From: Cupriavidus pinatubonensis
Lineage (GTDB): Bacteria; Pseudomonadota; Gammaproteobacteria; Burkholderiales; Burkholderiaceae
NCBI RefSeq assembly: GCF_019602855.1
Contig: NZ_CP080767.1
Span: 3,782,001-3,846,000 of the forward strand
Reading direction: 5' to 3'
DNA: 64,000 nt
Positions 18,371 to 26,167 of the stretch are shown one piece after another (the first letter of the stretch is position 1; every line of letters begins with the position of its first letter). The notes beneath the pieces were generated by a model. The model was not told where the DNA came from. It did no database searches and worked only from the letters and a program-made list of their open reading frames with translations. The position numbers were made by a program, and so were the translations under genes.

Positions 18371-18859
18371 TCAGCGCAGGTGAGACAGCGGCAAGGCGCC
18401 TTCGGACTTCAACGCAGTCAGGACAATATTGGAACGCACGCTTTCCACGCCGGGCACGCGCATCAGCCGCTTCATGGTGAAGTCGGCCAGCGTGGGGAGG
18501 TCGGGCACGACCACGCGAATCAGGTAGTCGGCCTCGCCCGCGACGGAATAGCACTCCTGCACTTCCTCGAGCAGCAGGATCTCCTCGGCGAAGCGCTCGA
18601 TGATGGTGTCGCCGTGGTGGGCCAGCTTGACGCTGATGAACACCTGCACGCCCAGCCCCAGCGCCTGGGTCGACAGGCTCACGCGGTAGCCCGTGATGAC
18701 GCCATCGGCCTCCAGCCGGGCCAGCCGCCGGCCGACCTGGCTCGGCGACAGGTGTACGCGCTCGGCGAGCTGCTGGTGGGTCGAGCGCCCGTCTGCCTGC
18801 AGCGCCGCAATCAGGGCAAGGTCAAACTGGTCAAGCGACACCATACGTGATTCCCGCAT
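18371..18859 (-). CDS. Lrp/AsnC-family transcriptional regulator
   Basis: 162-residue feast/famine regulator. Residues 8-55 form the helix-turn-helix (LIAALQADGRSTHQQLAERV, then LSPSQVGRRLARLEADG). The remainder is the RAM ligand domain (EVQECYSVAGEADYLIRVV). The start could be 18859 or the internal ATG at 18844; neither has a clear ribosome site. It is divergent from phhA across 143 bp and probably controls it in response to phenylalanine or tyrosine. In Pseudomonas the phh operon is instead run by the sigma-54 activator PhhR. It lies 97 bp upstream of the alpha-2-macroglobulin gene on the same strand, which may be coincidental. Confidence 0.9.
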   Translation of the reverse strand: MRESRMVSLDQFDLALIAALQADGRSTHQQLAERVHLSPSQVGRRLARLEADGVITGYRVSLSTQALGLGVQVFISVKLAHHGDTIIERFAEEILLLEEVQECYSVAGEADYLIRVVVPDLPTLADFTMKRLMRVPGVESVRSNIVLTALKSEGALPLSHLR

Positions 18860-19002
18860 TCACTCTCGATATAGCGCGGATTATACGCACGAGAGTCCGC
18901 AAAGCAGCCCATTTTGCGGCCGAATTGCAGCACCACACGCCTAAACTACGCAGATAAACCGCATATCACGGCGCATAACGCCAAACCCAGGAGACAAAGC
19001 TG

Positions 19003-19953
19003 ATGTCCGCTACCGCCAGCGCCCTCGCCCACGAGGCTTCCGGCCAGTTCGACGGTGCCTTTCAGGGCACCATGACCGACAAGCTCAGGGAACAGTTCGA
19101 CGCCGGCCTGCTGTCCGGTCAGGAACTGCGCCCGGACTTCACCATCGCGCAACCGGTCCACCGCTACACCAGCACCGACCACGCCATCTGGCGCAAGCTC
19201 TACGAGCGCCAGGCTTCGATGCTGCGCGGGCGCGTCAGCAATGAATTCCTGCAAGGCCTCGCCACACTCGGCATGGAGAAGGACCACGTGCCGGAGTTCG
19301 ACCAGCTCAACGAAACGCTGATGCGCGCCACCGGCTGGCAGGTCGTGGCCGTGCCGGGCCTGGTGCCGGACGAAGTGTTCTTCGACCATCTGGCCAACCG
19401 CCGCTTCCCGGCGAGCTGGTGGATGCGCAAACCCGAGCAGCTCGACTACCTGCAGGAACCGGACTGCTTCCACGATGTGTTCGGCCATGTGCCCCTGCTG
19501 ATCAACCCGGTCTTCGCCGACTACATGGAGGCGTACGGCAAGGGCGGGCTCAAGGCCCATGGCCTGGGCGCGCTCGACATGCTCTCGCGCCTGTACTGGT
19601 ACACGGTGGAATTCGGCCTGATCCGCACGCCCGAAGGCCTGCGCATCTACGGCGCCGGCATCCTGTCCAGCCAGGGTGAGTCGGTCTACAGCCTCGATTC
19701 GGCCAGCCCGAACCGCATCGGCTTCGACGTGCGCCGCATCATGCGCACGCGCTACCGCATCGACACGTTCCAGAAGAGCTACTTCGTGATCGACAGCTTC
19801 GAGCAGCTCTTCGACGCGACCCGCCCGGACTTCGAGCCGCTGTACCAGGAACTGCGTGACCAGCCGACGCTGGGCGCCGGCGACGTGATCGACGGCGACC
19901 TCGTGCTCAACGTTGGCACCCGCGAAGGCTGGGGCGACAGCGACGATATCTGA
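19003..19953 (+). CDS. phhA: Phenylalanine-4-hydroxylase
   Basis: 316-residue non-heme iron monooxygenase converting phenylalanine to tyrosine with O2 and tetrahydropterin. The iron ligands are H157 and H162 in FHDVFGHVPLL and E203 in WYTVEFGLI. It is the compact bacterial form, without the eukaryotic ACT regulatory domain. The ATG at 19003 is preceded by AGGAGA at good distance. The cofactor-recycling dehydratase phhB follows 117 bp later. A divergent Lrp regulator lies upstream. Confidence 0.96.
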   Translation: MSATASALAHEASGQFDGAFQGTMTDKLREQFDAGLLSGQELRPDFTIAQPVHRYTSTDHAIWRKLYERQASMLRGRVSNEFLQGLATLGMEKDHVPEFDQLNETLMRATGWQVVAVPGLVPDEVFFDHLANRRFPASWWMRKPEQLDYLQEPDCFHDVFGHVPLLINPVFADYMEAYGKGGLKAHGLGALDMLSRLYWYTVEFGLIRTPEGLRIYGAGILSSQGESVYSLDSASPNRIGFDVRRIMRTRYRIDTFQKSYFVIDSFEQLFDATRPDFEPLYQELRDQPTLGAGDVIDGDLVLNVGTREGWGDSDDI

Positions 19954-20016
19954 GCGGGCGGCCGGTTTGTGGTCCATCGGCGGCCACTACGCGGCATCCC
20001 GCTTTATGAAACAATG

Positions 20017-20054
20017 CCGGCATGCCCGCCAGGGCGGGCCGGTTTTTTCTTTTC
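20017..20054 (+). terminator. Terminator-like hairpin between phhA and phhB
   Basis: CCGG (20017-20020) and CCCGCC (20025-20030) can pair with GGCGGG (20033-20038) and CCGG (20039-20042), followed by a T-rich tract TTTTTTCTTTTC. The stem has a CATG bulge and a very small loop. It may be a leaky attenuator that lowers phhB relative to phhA rather than a full stop. Confidence 0.5.
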
Positions 20055-20070
20055 ACTGATCGAGCCCACT

Positions 20071-20373
20071 ATGACACCTCTCTCGCCCCAGGCGCGCGCC
20101 ACCCTGCTCGCCGAACTGCCCGGCTGGACCGACGTCGACAACCGCGACGCAATCCAGAAGCGTTTCACCTTCCCCGATTTCAACGCCGCATTCGCGTTTA
20201 TGACACGCGTGGCCATCCAGGCTGAAAAGGCGGACCACCACCCCGAGTGGTTCAACGTCTACAACCGCGTCGACATCACGCTGTCGACCCACGACGCAAA
20301 CGGCCTGACCCAGCGCGATATCGACCTGGCCCACTTCATTGAGCGCGCGGCGGCCTCGCTGCGCGTGGAGTAA
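20071..20373 (+). CDS. phhB: Pterin-4a-carbinolamine dehydratase
   Basis: 100-residue enzyme that regenerates the pterin cofactor used by PhhA by dehydrating the 4a-hydroxy form. The family motif is complete: DHHPEW, NVYNRVDITLSTHD, then GLTQRDIDLA. The ATG at 20071 is chosen because the reading from 19969 would span the hairpin at 20017-20054 and adds residues absent from the family. It is functionally paired with phhA. Confidence 0.94.
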   Translation: MTPLSPQARATLLAELPGWTDVDNRDAIQKRFTFPDFNAAFAFMTRVAIQAEKADHHPEWFNVYNRVDITLSTHDANGLTQRDIDLAHFIERAAASLRVE

Positions 20374-20547
20374 GGCGCACGGGCTTCCGGTCGTCAGGGC
20401 TGTAGGCAAACCGAAAGGAAGACAAGGGCCTCGCCCTGTACAATCTGTGGATCGCGGTTCCGCGTGTGCGCCACGCCGCGCCTGCCGCCTCCTGTCTTCC
20501 TTCCCGGCTGATCCAGCCATGTCCGACGTCCTGCCCGAACTGCCGCC

Positions 20548-21252
20548 ATGCGTATCCTGCTGATCGAAGACGACCGCCAGATCGCGAGCGGCGTCGAAGC
20601 CGGCCTGACCCGTGCCGGCCACCAGGTGCGCGTGGTCCATGACGGCGTCTACGCCACCGAGCACCTGCTGCGCGAGCAGCATGACCTTGTCATCCTCGAC
20701 CTGGGCCTGCCCGGTATTGACGGCATGACGCTGCTCGCGCGCTACCGCGCCCGCAACCGCACCACGCCCGTCATCATCCTGACCGCGCGCGACGAGCTCG
20801 AAGACAAGCTTTCCGGCCTGAACGCCGGCGCCGACGACTACCTCGTCAAGCCATTCGCACTGCCCGAGCTGGAGGCCCGCGTGCGTGTGCTGTTGCGCCG
20901 CAGCCAGCACGGCGAAGCCGTACCCGATCGCGACGTGCGCCTGGGCCGGCTGCGCCTGTCCGGCAACGATCGCCGCATGTTCATCGACGGCAAGCCGCTG
21001 GAACTGTCGCCGCGCGAGTTCGCGGTGCTGGAACTGCTGCTGCAGCGCCAGGGCCGTGTGGTCAGCAAGGCACAGCTCCAGGATCACCTGGCCACCTTCG
21101 CCCACCCGGCCGGCGAAGGCGGCGACACGGTCGGCGACACCGCCATCGAAGTCTATGTGCACCGCGTGCGCAAGAAGCTCGAGGAAAGCGACGTCGAGAT
21201 CGTCACGGTACGCGGCTTCGGCTACCTGCTGCAGGCCCGCGCCGGCCAATGA
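20548..21252 (+). CDS. OmpR-family response regulator (TctD-like)
   Basis: 234-residue transcription factor. The receiver domain has the acidic pair EDD at residues 7-9, the phosphorylated D51 (LVILDLGLPG) and the Lys of VKPF. The winged-helix DNA-binding domain fills residues 130-234 (ELSPREFAVLELLLQRQGRVV). The ATG at 20548 lacks a strong ribosome site. The partner kinase begins 43 bp after its stop. The closest family I recognise is TctD/QseB, often linked to tricarboxylate uptake. No transporter gene lies here, so the regulon is unknown. Confidence 0.92.
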   Translation: MRILLIEDDRQIASGVEAGLTRAGHQVRVVHDGVYATEHLLREQHDLVILDLGLPGIDGMTLLARYRARNRTTPVIILTARDELEDKLSGLNAGADDYLVKPFALPELEARVRVLLRRSQHGEAVPDRDVRLGRLRLSGNDRRMFIDGKPLELSPREFAVLELLLQRQGRVVSKAQLQDHLATFAHPAGEGGDTVGDTAIEVYVHRVRKKLEESDVEIVTVRGFGYLLQARAGQ

Positions 21253-21295
21253 GCACGCGCCCGCGGCGCCGGCCGGCTGACTGAAATCCAGCGCC

Positions 21296-22924
21296 ATGTG
21301 GCCGCGAACCCGCTCCTCACGTACCAACACCGATTTCGCCGAGTCGACGCAGTCGCAGAGCCGCCGCGGCATGAAGCAGGCGCCGCGCGTGGCGGCCAAC
21401 GCCAGCCTGCGCGTCCACCTGCTGCGCGCGCTGGCCACGCCGCTGTTCGCACTGGTGCTGGTCAGCGGCTCGCTGTCTTACTGGCTGGCGGCGCATTACA
21501 CCACGCAGGTGTTCGACCGCGCCCTCTATGGCGTGGCGAACAGCATCGCGCAGCAGATCCGCATTGCCGGGCCGCGGCTCGAGCAGGACATCCCGATGAT
21601 CGCCCAGACGCTGGTCGAGGCCGAAGGCACCGACCGCATCTACTGGCGCATCCACGGGCCTGACGGCTTGATCGGCGGCATGGACACCTGGCTTGGCTAC
21701 GGCACCGGCCAGACCACGCTGCACGACGCACGGCTGTTCTACGCCTGGTTCAGCGGCCGCCAGGTGCGCGCGGTGCGGCTCCCGGTCATGCTGCCCAGCC
21801 CGGCGACCGACGAGCTCGGGACCAATGAAGACGACAAGGTGACGCGCGGGCCGATCGTGGTGGAAGTGGCGGAGTTGCTGGACCGCCGCGAAACGGCGGC
21901 CAACGAGATCCTGCTGTCGGTGTCCGTGCCGCTGATCCTGCTGCTGCTCGTGGGCAGCCTGATCCTCTCGCACGTGCTCAAGGAAGAGCTAGTGCCGCTG
22001 CAGATCCTGACCGACAAGCTCAACCGCCAGACCGCGCGCTCGCTTGCCGCGCTCGACGAAACGCAGGTCCCCGCCGAGGTGGCGCCGCTGATCCGCGGCC
22101 TGAACGCGCTGTTGTCGCGCCTGCGTGATGCCCTCGACGCCCAGCGCAAGTTCATCGCCGACGCCGCGCACCAGTTGCGCACGCCTTTGACGGCGGTAAA
22201 GCTCCATGCCGATCGCGCCATGGAAGCCGATTCGCTGGATGTTGCCCGCCATGCGCTGCGCGAGCTGCAGACTGCCGCCGACCGGGCGGTGCGACTGTCC
22301 AACCAGCTGCTGTCGCTGGCGCGCGCAGAGCCGGGCCTGTCATTGGAGCGGCTTGGGCCGGTGGAATATTTCGACCTGGCGGAACTGGCGTTCGAAACCG
22401 GCGCGGAATGGGTGCCTCAGGCGCTGGCGCGCCGCCTGGACCTGGGTTTTGAAGTGCTGCCGGGCCCGACTTTCACGGGCGGCTCACCGGCCATGGTGCG
22501 CGGCAATCGCCTGCTCATGCGGGAAGCGCTGTCCAACCTGATCGACAACGCGGTGAAGTATGTGCCCCCAGGCGGGCGCATCACGGTACGCGCGGGCGGC
22601 GAGGCATTGGGCAACCGTGGCATGGCGGTCGTGATGATCGAAGACAACGGCCCCGGCATCGCCCCACAGCGGCGCGAGGAGGTCTTCAAACGCTTCTTCC
22701 GCGGCGACAGCCAGGGCGACCAGGCGCTGGCCACGCAAACCGCGGGTGCCGGGCTGGGCCTGGCCATCGTGCACGAGATCATCGGCCTGCACCACGGCAC
22801 CATCCGCATCGAGGACGTGCCCGCTGCGGACGCCCCCGCGGAACCGGCCACAGGCGCCGAGCGGCGCGCGACCATGCGCTTTGTGATCCGTATCCCGTGC
22901 GAGGCTGCCGGCCTAGCCGCCTGA
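21296..22924 (+). CDS. Sensor histidine kinase (TctE-like, 2CSK_N type)
   Basis: 542-residue inner-membrane kinase and partner of the preceding regulator. A helix near residues 48-68 leads to a periplasmic sensor segment (HYTTQVFDRALYGVANSIAQ, the 2CSK_N type). A second helix near 200-222, a HAMP-like stretch, the dimerisation box AHQLRTPLTAVK with H292, and an ATPase domain with DNAVKYVPPGG and DNGPGI follow. The first ATG at 21296 adds a charged 25-residue leader; an internal ATG at 21371 is a fair alternative. The signal sensed cannot be read; TctE relatives respond to tricarboxylates. Confidence 0.9.
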   Translation: MWPRTRSSRTNTDFAESTQSQSRRGMKQAPRVAANASLRVHLLRALATPLFALVLVSGSLSYWLAAHYTTQVFDRALYGVANSIAQQIRIAGPRLEQDIPMIAQTLVEAEGTDRIYWRIHGPDGLIGGMDTWLGYGTGQTTLHDARLFYAWFSGRQVRAVRLPVMLPSPATDELGTNEDDKVTRGPIVVEVAELLDRRETAANEILLSVSVPLILLLLVGSLILSHVLKEELVPLQILTDKLNRQTARSLAALDETQVPAEVAPLIRGLNALLSRLRDALDAQRKFIADAAHQLRTPLTAVKLHADRAMEADSLDVARHALRELQTAADRAVRLSNQLLSLARAEPGLSLERLGPVEYFDLAELAFETGAEWVPQALARRLDLGFEVLPGPTFTGGSPAMVRGNRLLMREALSNLIDNAVKYVPPGGRITVRAGGEALGNRGMAVVMIEDNGPGIAPQRREEVFKRFFRGDSQGDQALATQTAGAGLGLAIVHEIIGLHHGTIRIEDVPAADAPAEPATGAERRATMRFVIRIPCEAAGLAA

Positions 22925-22955
22925 CGCTTGCGGCGGGCAGGCTTTGCTTGCCCGC

Positions 22956-23474
22956 TTACTTCGACGACGTCTTGCCCTTCGGCGCCAGCATGGTGCCGCG
23001 GCAGTCCGGGCTGCCACAACGGCACTCGAATTCCTTCTTGAGCTTCTTCGTATAGCGGGCGTCAATCACCAACCCGTAGTCATAGAAAAGCTCTTCGCCG
23101 GTGGCAATGTCGCGCAACGCGTGGATGAACACGCGGCCCTTCTTTTCGCGCGCCTCGCAGTTCGGGGTACACGCATGGTTGATCCAGCGCGCGCGGTTAC
23201 CGCCGAACTTGGCGTCGATCACGCTGCCGTCGTCCAGGCTGAAATAGAACGTGTGGTTGGGGTCGTTCGGATCGTGCGGATGGCGATCCAGGGCCTTCTT
23301 CCAGGAAATGTGCTCGCCCTTGTACTCGATTACGCGCTCCCCCTCTGCGATCGGCGCAATCGCGTAGACCCCCTTGCCATGCACGCCAGACTGGCGCACC
23401 TCGATGCGGTCGCTTGCCGACTTGACCGCCTTCTTTTCCTTGTCGCTGTCCTTGCGCTTTGCCTTGTCAGCCAT
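22956..23474 (-). CDS. SET-domain protein lysine methyltransferase
   Basis: 172-residue protein with a eukaryote-like SET fold, which transfers methyl groups from S-adenosylmethionine to lysine. RARWINHACTPNCE holds the N99-H100 cofactor motif, EELFYDYG (128-134) holds the catalytic tyrosine, and a post-SET zinc cluster CxCxxxxC is at 151-158. A Lys-rich N-terminus (residues 4-18) could bind nucleic acid. All catalytic elements are present. Chlamydia and Legionella relatives methylate histone-like or histone proteins; the substrate in free-living bacteria is unclear. The next gene is the histone-like hupB, across a 1.1-kb motif-rich gap, so HU is an attractive but unproven target. Confidence 0.92.
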   Translation of the reverse strand: MADKAKRKDSDKEKKAVKSASDRIEVRQSGVHGKGVYAIAPIAEGERVIEYKGEHISWKKALDRHPHDPNDPNHTFYFSLDDGSVIDAKFGGNRARWINHACTPNCEAREKKGRVFIHALRDIATGEELFYDYGLVIDARYTKKLKKEFECRCGSPDCRGTMLAPKGKTSSK

Positions 23475-23670
23475 TTGCCTTTCCGTGCTGGTCGCTACCG
23501 TTGCGTTGCCGGCGCCGGTTCAGTCGGCGCGATCGGCATGATACCGGGGTGCCATGGCCACCGTATACGCATGCCGGGCGCCAGGTGCCACGTATACGTC
23601 AAGTGACGCAAGAACGACGGCGTGGATGGCACGTTAACGCCTCTCGCGGTTTACGCGAAGGAGCCACCAA

Positions 23671-23701
23671 TGTGGATAAAGCCGCCAGTTTCTGTGGATA
23701 A
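23671..23701 (-). promoter_or_regulatory. Two DnaA-box-like sites
   Basis: TGTGGATAA occurs at 23671-23679 and again at 23693-23701, 22 bp apart (about two helical turns). Both are exact complements of the DnaA consensus TTATCCACA. Confidence 0.65.
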
Positions 23702-23874
23702 GAAGCCGGATTGCGTGTGGGCTGCCTGGGGCTGGCATGGGGACGCCACGGGAACAAGTCAGGACGTCGGGAAGGGACCTTCCGCATCAACCCCGAAGTC
23801 ATCCACGTCCGCCAACACTGCGTCCCTGTAGTTCTCGTTTACGTAAACCTTTGATCCGCCTTGAGTTTACCGGC

Positions 23875-23883
23875 TTATCCACA
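23875..23883 (+). promoter_or_regulatory. DnaA-box-like site
   Basis: Exact TTATCCACA, placed between GTTTAC motifs at 23865 and 23896 and opposite in orientation to the pair at 23671-23701. Confidence 0.6.
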
Positions 23884-24599
23884 GCGCGGACCGCCGTTTA
23901 CCTACTACCACTATTTGTATACATGAAAAGAAAGACGTAAACCCAGTGGTCCGCCGCCGCCGGGACTCTGATGGCGGCAAGAATTCCCGGGCGGAGATAA
24001 ACCAGCCTCGGCCGTATACGCCAACGAAGAGGGCGATTTCAGAAAACAACATGGATTGACGGCATCGGCGAGGTATACGCATGCGGCCGTATACGGCGTC
24101 GCCCGATCTTCGACCCGCTCCTCGGTCATTCGCGTTGCGAATGGTAAGAAAACGGAAACTGAGGAAACGCTCGATCCGCATGCAACATAGTGCATAGCCT
24201 TCCCATGGAAGGGCGCGGTAGAGAGAAGGCGGTGGCTCAAGAAACGCTTGTAAGGGCTTCAGAGGCCTTTGGGCGCCGCGCAGGGCAACTTCCCCACCCC
24301 GGAGAGGTCGTAGAGCACTGAAAGGCGTATACGGGCTCCAAGACGCTATTCCTGCTGGCAGGGTCAGGAAGACGTGGACATCACTCGCTGTGCCGGCTAT
24401 AGGCCCCACGGAGTGACCCGGCTTTTGCGGATTCACGGCCTGATGCGGGCTTCCGGGAAAGGTCCTCGTAACAATCTCATCCGGTGCGCCTTGTCCGGCA
24501 CGGTATCATGTGGCCCGCGACGTCTTTGCCGGGCCGGCCCTGCCATGGGCTGCCCGTGCCCGGACGTCTGTGTTTTATCAACTCGATACGGAGTGAAGC

Positions 24600-24878
24600 A
24601 TGACGAAAACCGAACTGATCGACGCTATCGCTGCAGGTGTGGACGGTCTGACCAAGGCTAAGGCTGAACAGGCACTGAACGTGACGCTGTCGGCCATCAT
24701 GGATGCCGTTGCCAACGGCGATACGCTGAGCCTGGTCGGCTTTGGCACGTTCAGCAAGGGTGAGCGCGGCGAGCGCATGGCCCGCAACCCGCGCACTGGC
24801 GAAGAAATCAAGGTGGAAGCAGCCAAGACGGTGAAGTTCAAGGCTGGCCAGAAGTTCAAGGACGCCGTCAACCAGTAA
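24600..24878 (+). CDS. hupB: DNA-binding protein HU
   Basis: 92-residue nucleoid protein that bends DNA as a dimer. The sequence is canonical: MTKTELIDAIA start, LSLVGFGTFSKGERGERMAR at the saddle, then the arm RNPRTGEEIKV with the intercalating proline, and the KFKAGQKFKDAVN end. A GGAG site sits 7 bases before the ATG. It stands alone, with a 1.1-kb motif-rich gap upstream and a lipoprotein gene downstream. DnaA-box-like sites lie on both sides of the gene. Confidence 0.96.
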   Translation: MTKTELIDAIAAGVDGLTKAKAEQALNVTLSAIMDAVANGDTLSLVGFGTFSKGERGERMARNPRTGEEIKVEAAKTVKFKAGQKFKDAVNQ

Positions 24879-24984
24879 TCCCGGGCATGCCCGGCGGGTC
24901 GCTGCCGCGCCCCGGTTTTGCATGACCCCGCCATGCCGCCACCGTGTCGTCCAAGGACGCAGGTGCGCGCCCGGCGGGGGAACG

Positions 24985-24993
24985 TTATCCACA
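24985..24993 (+). promoter_or_regulatory. DnaA-box-like site
   Basis: Exact TTATCCACA followed by G, 107 bp after the hupB stop and 136 bp before the lipoprotein start codon. Confidence 0.55.
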
Positions 24994-25128
24994 GTACTCG
25001 TAAGATACTTCTGCAGAGCAATCTGCACCGCAAGCCGGCCCGTCCGCGGCTGGCCGGCCAGACCCGCAAACAGCCGTTCAGGCACGGTTGATCAAGGCCG
25101 TAGCGAATACGGCGCATCATGGGGCCAT

Positions 25129-26103
25129 ATGCTTCCACGATCGCACAAGGGCACCTTTCCACAGCGTTATTCACAGCGCTTTCCACAGCCGATTCCACAG
25201 GCTTCTCCACAGGTCCTGCGCCCGGTCTTATGCGCTGCGCTGGCGCTTGCCGTGCTGGCGGGCTGCAGCACTGTCAGCGAACCGGTGCGCCCGCAGGCCA
25301 CTCCCCTTCCCGACATGGAACGCCCCGTGACCACACCGGGCGCCACGGCGCGCGAGCGCATCGTAGAAATCGCCACGCAGGAATGGCGGCGCTGGGGCTC
25401 GCAGACTGTGCGGCTTGGCCGCGACGATTCGGCCTGCGTGACGTTCAGTCCGCTGCCGGCACCTCAGGTCGTGGCCACCTCGGCCACTCCTGATACAGGC
25501 GCTCCAGCGCACGGATCCGCCGACAGCGATGCAGAGGCGGACACCGACGGCGCAGGCTGCGTGTCGTTCCCGGACGGTACCGGCATGGAAGCCACGCCGC
25601 TGGGTTGTCAGATGGCTCAGCGCTACTGGGGGATCGTCGGGGAAGCGCCCAGTTGCGGGCAGGTCACGCAGCCGTCGTGGGCGTGGTCGGCCGTGTTCAT
25701 TTCCTGGGTCTTGCGCAAGGCGGGGCTCGACGACCGCCAGTTCCTGACCGGCCAGTCACATTCGATGTATGTCGTGGATTCCCGCGACGGTATCCTGCCC
25801 CGGCCCGCATTTCACATCGAACCCGTTCCTGCGCTGCCGCGGCCCGGCGACATCATCTGCGCACCACGCGGCCGCGACAAGTACATCGACGACATCGCCG
25901 AGATCAGCTTTGGCACCACGCCCATGCATTGCGACATCGTGGTGTCGGTCGATCCTGCCGTGCGGCTTGTGAAAGCCATTGGCGGCAATGTCCAGCAGTC
26001 GGTGTCGATGGACGAGATCGAGCTCGGTGATTCAGGCAAGCTCGACGGCGTAACCAATTCGCACCTGCCATGGCTGCTGATCATGCGGAACGATCTGCAG
26101 TAG
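25129..26103 (+). CDS. DUF2272 lipoprotein
   Basis: 324-residue predicted lipoprotein of unknown role. The lipobox LAGC lies near residue 46, after the hydrophobic run CAALALAVLAGC. The DUF2272 domain fills the C-terminal half (VFISWVLRKAGL, PRPGDIICAPRGRD, MHCDIVVSVD, IGGNVQQSVS). The Cys/His/Asp pattern resembles NlpC/P60 and CHAP folds that act on peptidoglycan; that is inference. The ATG at 25129 is chosen because no start codon lies nearer the signal peptide. It gives an unusually long first segment in which FPQR-YSQR-FPQP-IPQA-SPQV is the translation of the DNA iterons at 25156-25212. Upstream ATGs would reach back towards hupB. Confidence 0.82.
   Translation: MLPRSHKGTFPQRYSQRFPQPIPQASPQVLRPVLCAALALAVLAGCSTVSEPVRPQATPLPDMERPVTTPGATARERIVEIATQEWRRWGSQTVRLGRDDSACVTFSPLPAPQVVATSATPDTGAPAHGSADSDAEADTDGAGCVSFPDGTGMEATPLGCQMAQRYWGIVGEAPSCGQVTQPSWAWSAVFISWVLRKAGLDDRQFLTGQSHSMYVVDSRDGILPRPAFHIEPVPALPRPGDIICAPRGRDKYIDDIAEISFGTTPMHCDIVVSVDPAVRLVKAIGGNVQQSVSMDEIELGDSGKLDGVTNSHLPWLLIMRNDLQ
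25156..25212 (+). repeat. Five 12-bp iterons with DnaA-box-like cores
   Basis: The core TCCAC or TTCAC begins at 25158, 25170, 25182, 25194 and 25206, exactly 12 bp apart. The units read TTTCCACAG, TATTCACAG, TTTCCACAG, ATTCCACAG and TCTCCACAG. The second lies in an exact DnaA consensus TTATTCACA (25167-25175). The array is inside the 5' end of the lipoprotein gene. Confidence 0.8.
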
Positions 26104-26114
26104 TTATTTGTGCG

Positions 26115-26138
26115 AAAAATCAGTGGTGTGATTTTTTT
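26115..26138. terminator. AT-rich hairpin between DUF2272 gene and dinB
   Basis: AAAAATCA (26115-26122), loop GTGGTG, TGATTTTT (26129-26136) and two more T. The stem is weak in GC, but it lies between the ends of two convergent genes, where a two-way terminator is expected. Confidence 0.5.
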
Positions 26139-26167
26139 GATTAAACAATTTGTCGGGTGAATGACAA

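Larger units (their letters stand above)
23562..24332. repeat. Dispersed array of GTWTAC motifs (consensus CGTWTACG)
   Basis: GTATAC starts at 23563, 23592, 23917, 24014, 24073, 24089 and 24327, usually inside CGTATACG or close to it. GTTTAC or its complement starts at 23649, 23837, 23843, 23865, 23896 and 23937. Those at 23837 and 23843 form the perfect palindrome GTTTACGTAAAC. A variant GTTAAC is at 23633. At this GC content a given motif of this composition is expected far less than once per kb, so the cluster looks selected. The binding protein is unknown. Confidence 0.8.
23475..24599. other. 1.1-kb gene-free stretch between SET gene and hupB
   Basis: No convincing gene. Open frames of up to 189 codons exist on the minus strand but lack a ribosome site and any recognisable domain. 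The stretch holds seven GTATAC and six GTTTAC/GTAAAC motifs (23562-24332), three DnaA-box-like sites, and the promoter region of hupB at its right end. Its composition is less GC-rich than its surroundings. Confidence 0.75.

Noticed and set aside
18860..19002. Sigma-54 promoter for phhA
   Set aside because: No convincing GG-N10-GC element was seen and the adjacent regulator is Lrp-type, not a sigma-54 activator.
23867..24436. 189-codon minus-strand open frame in the hupB upstream region
   Set aside because: No ribosome site, no domain, unusual composition, and it runs through the GTWTAC array; the motifs explain the sequence better.
23475..24599. parS-type centromere or prophage/IS remnant in the motif-rich gap
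   Set aside because: No TGTTNCACGTGNAACA-like site, no parA/parB, and no transposase, integrase or terminal repeats are visible; the GTWTAC consensus differs.
25156..25212. Short repeats as a CRISPR array
   Set aside because: Unit and spacing are 12 bp in total, with no spacers and no cas genes.
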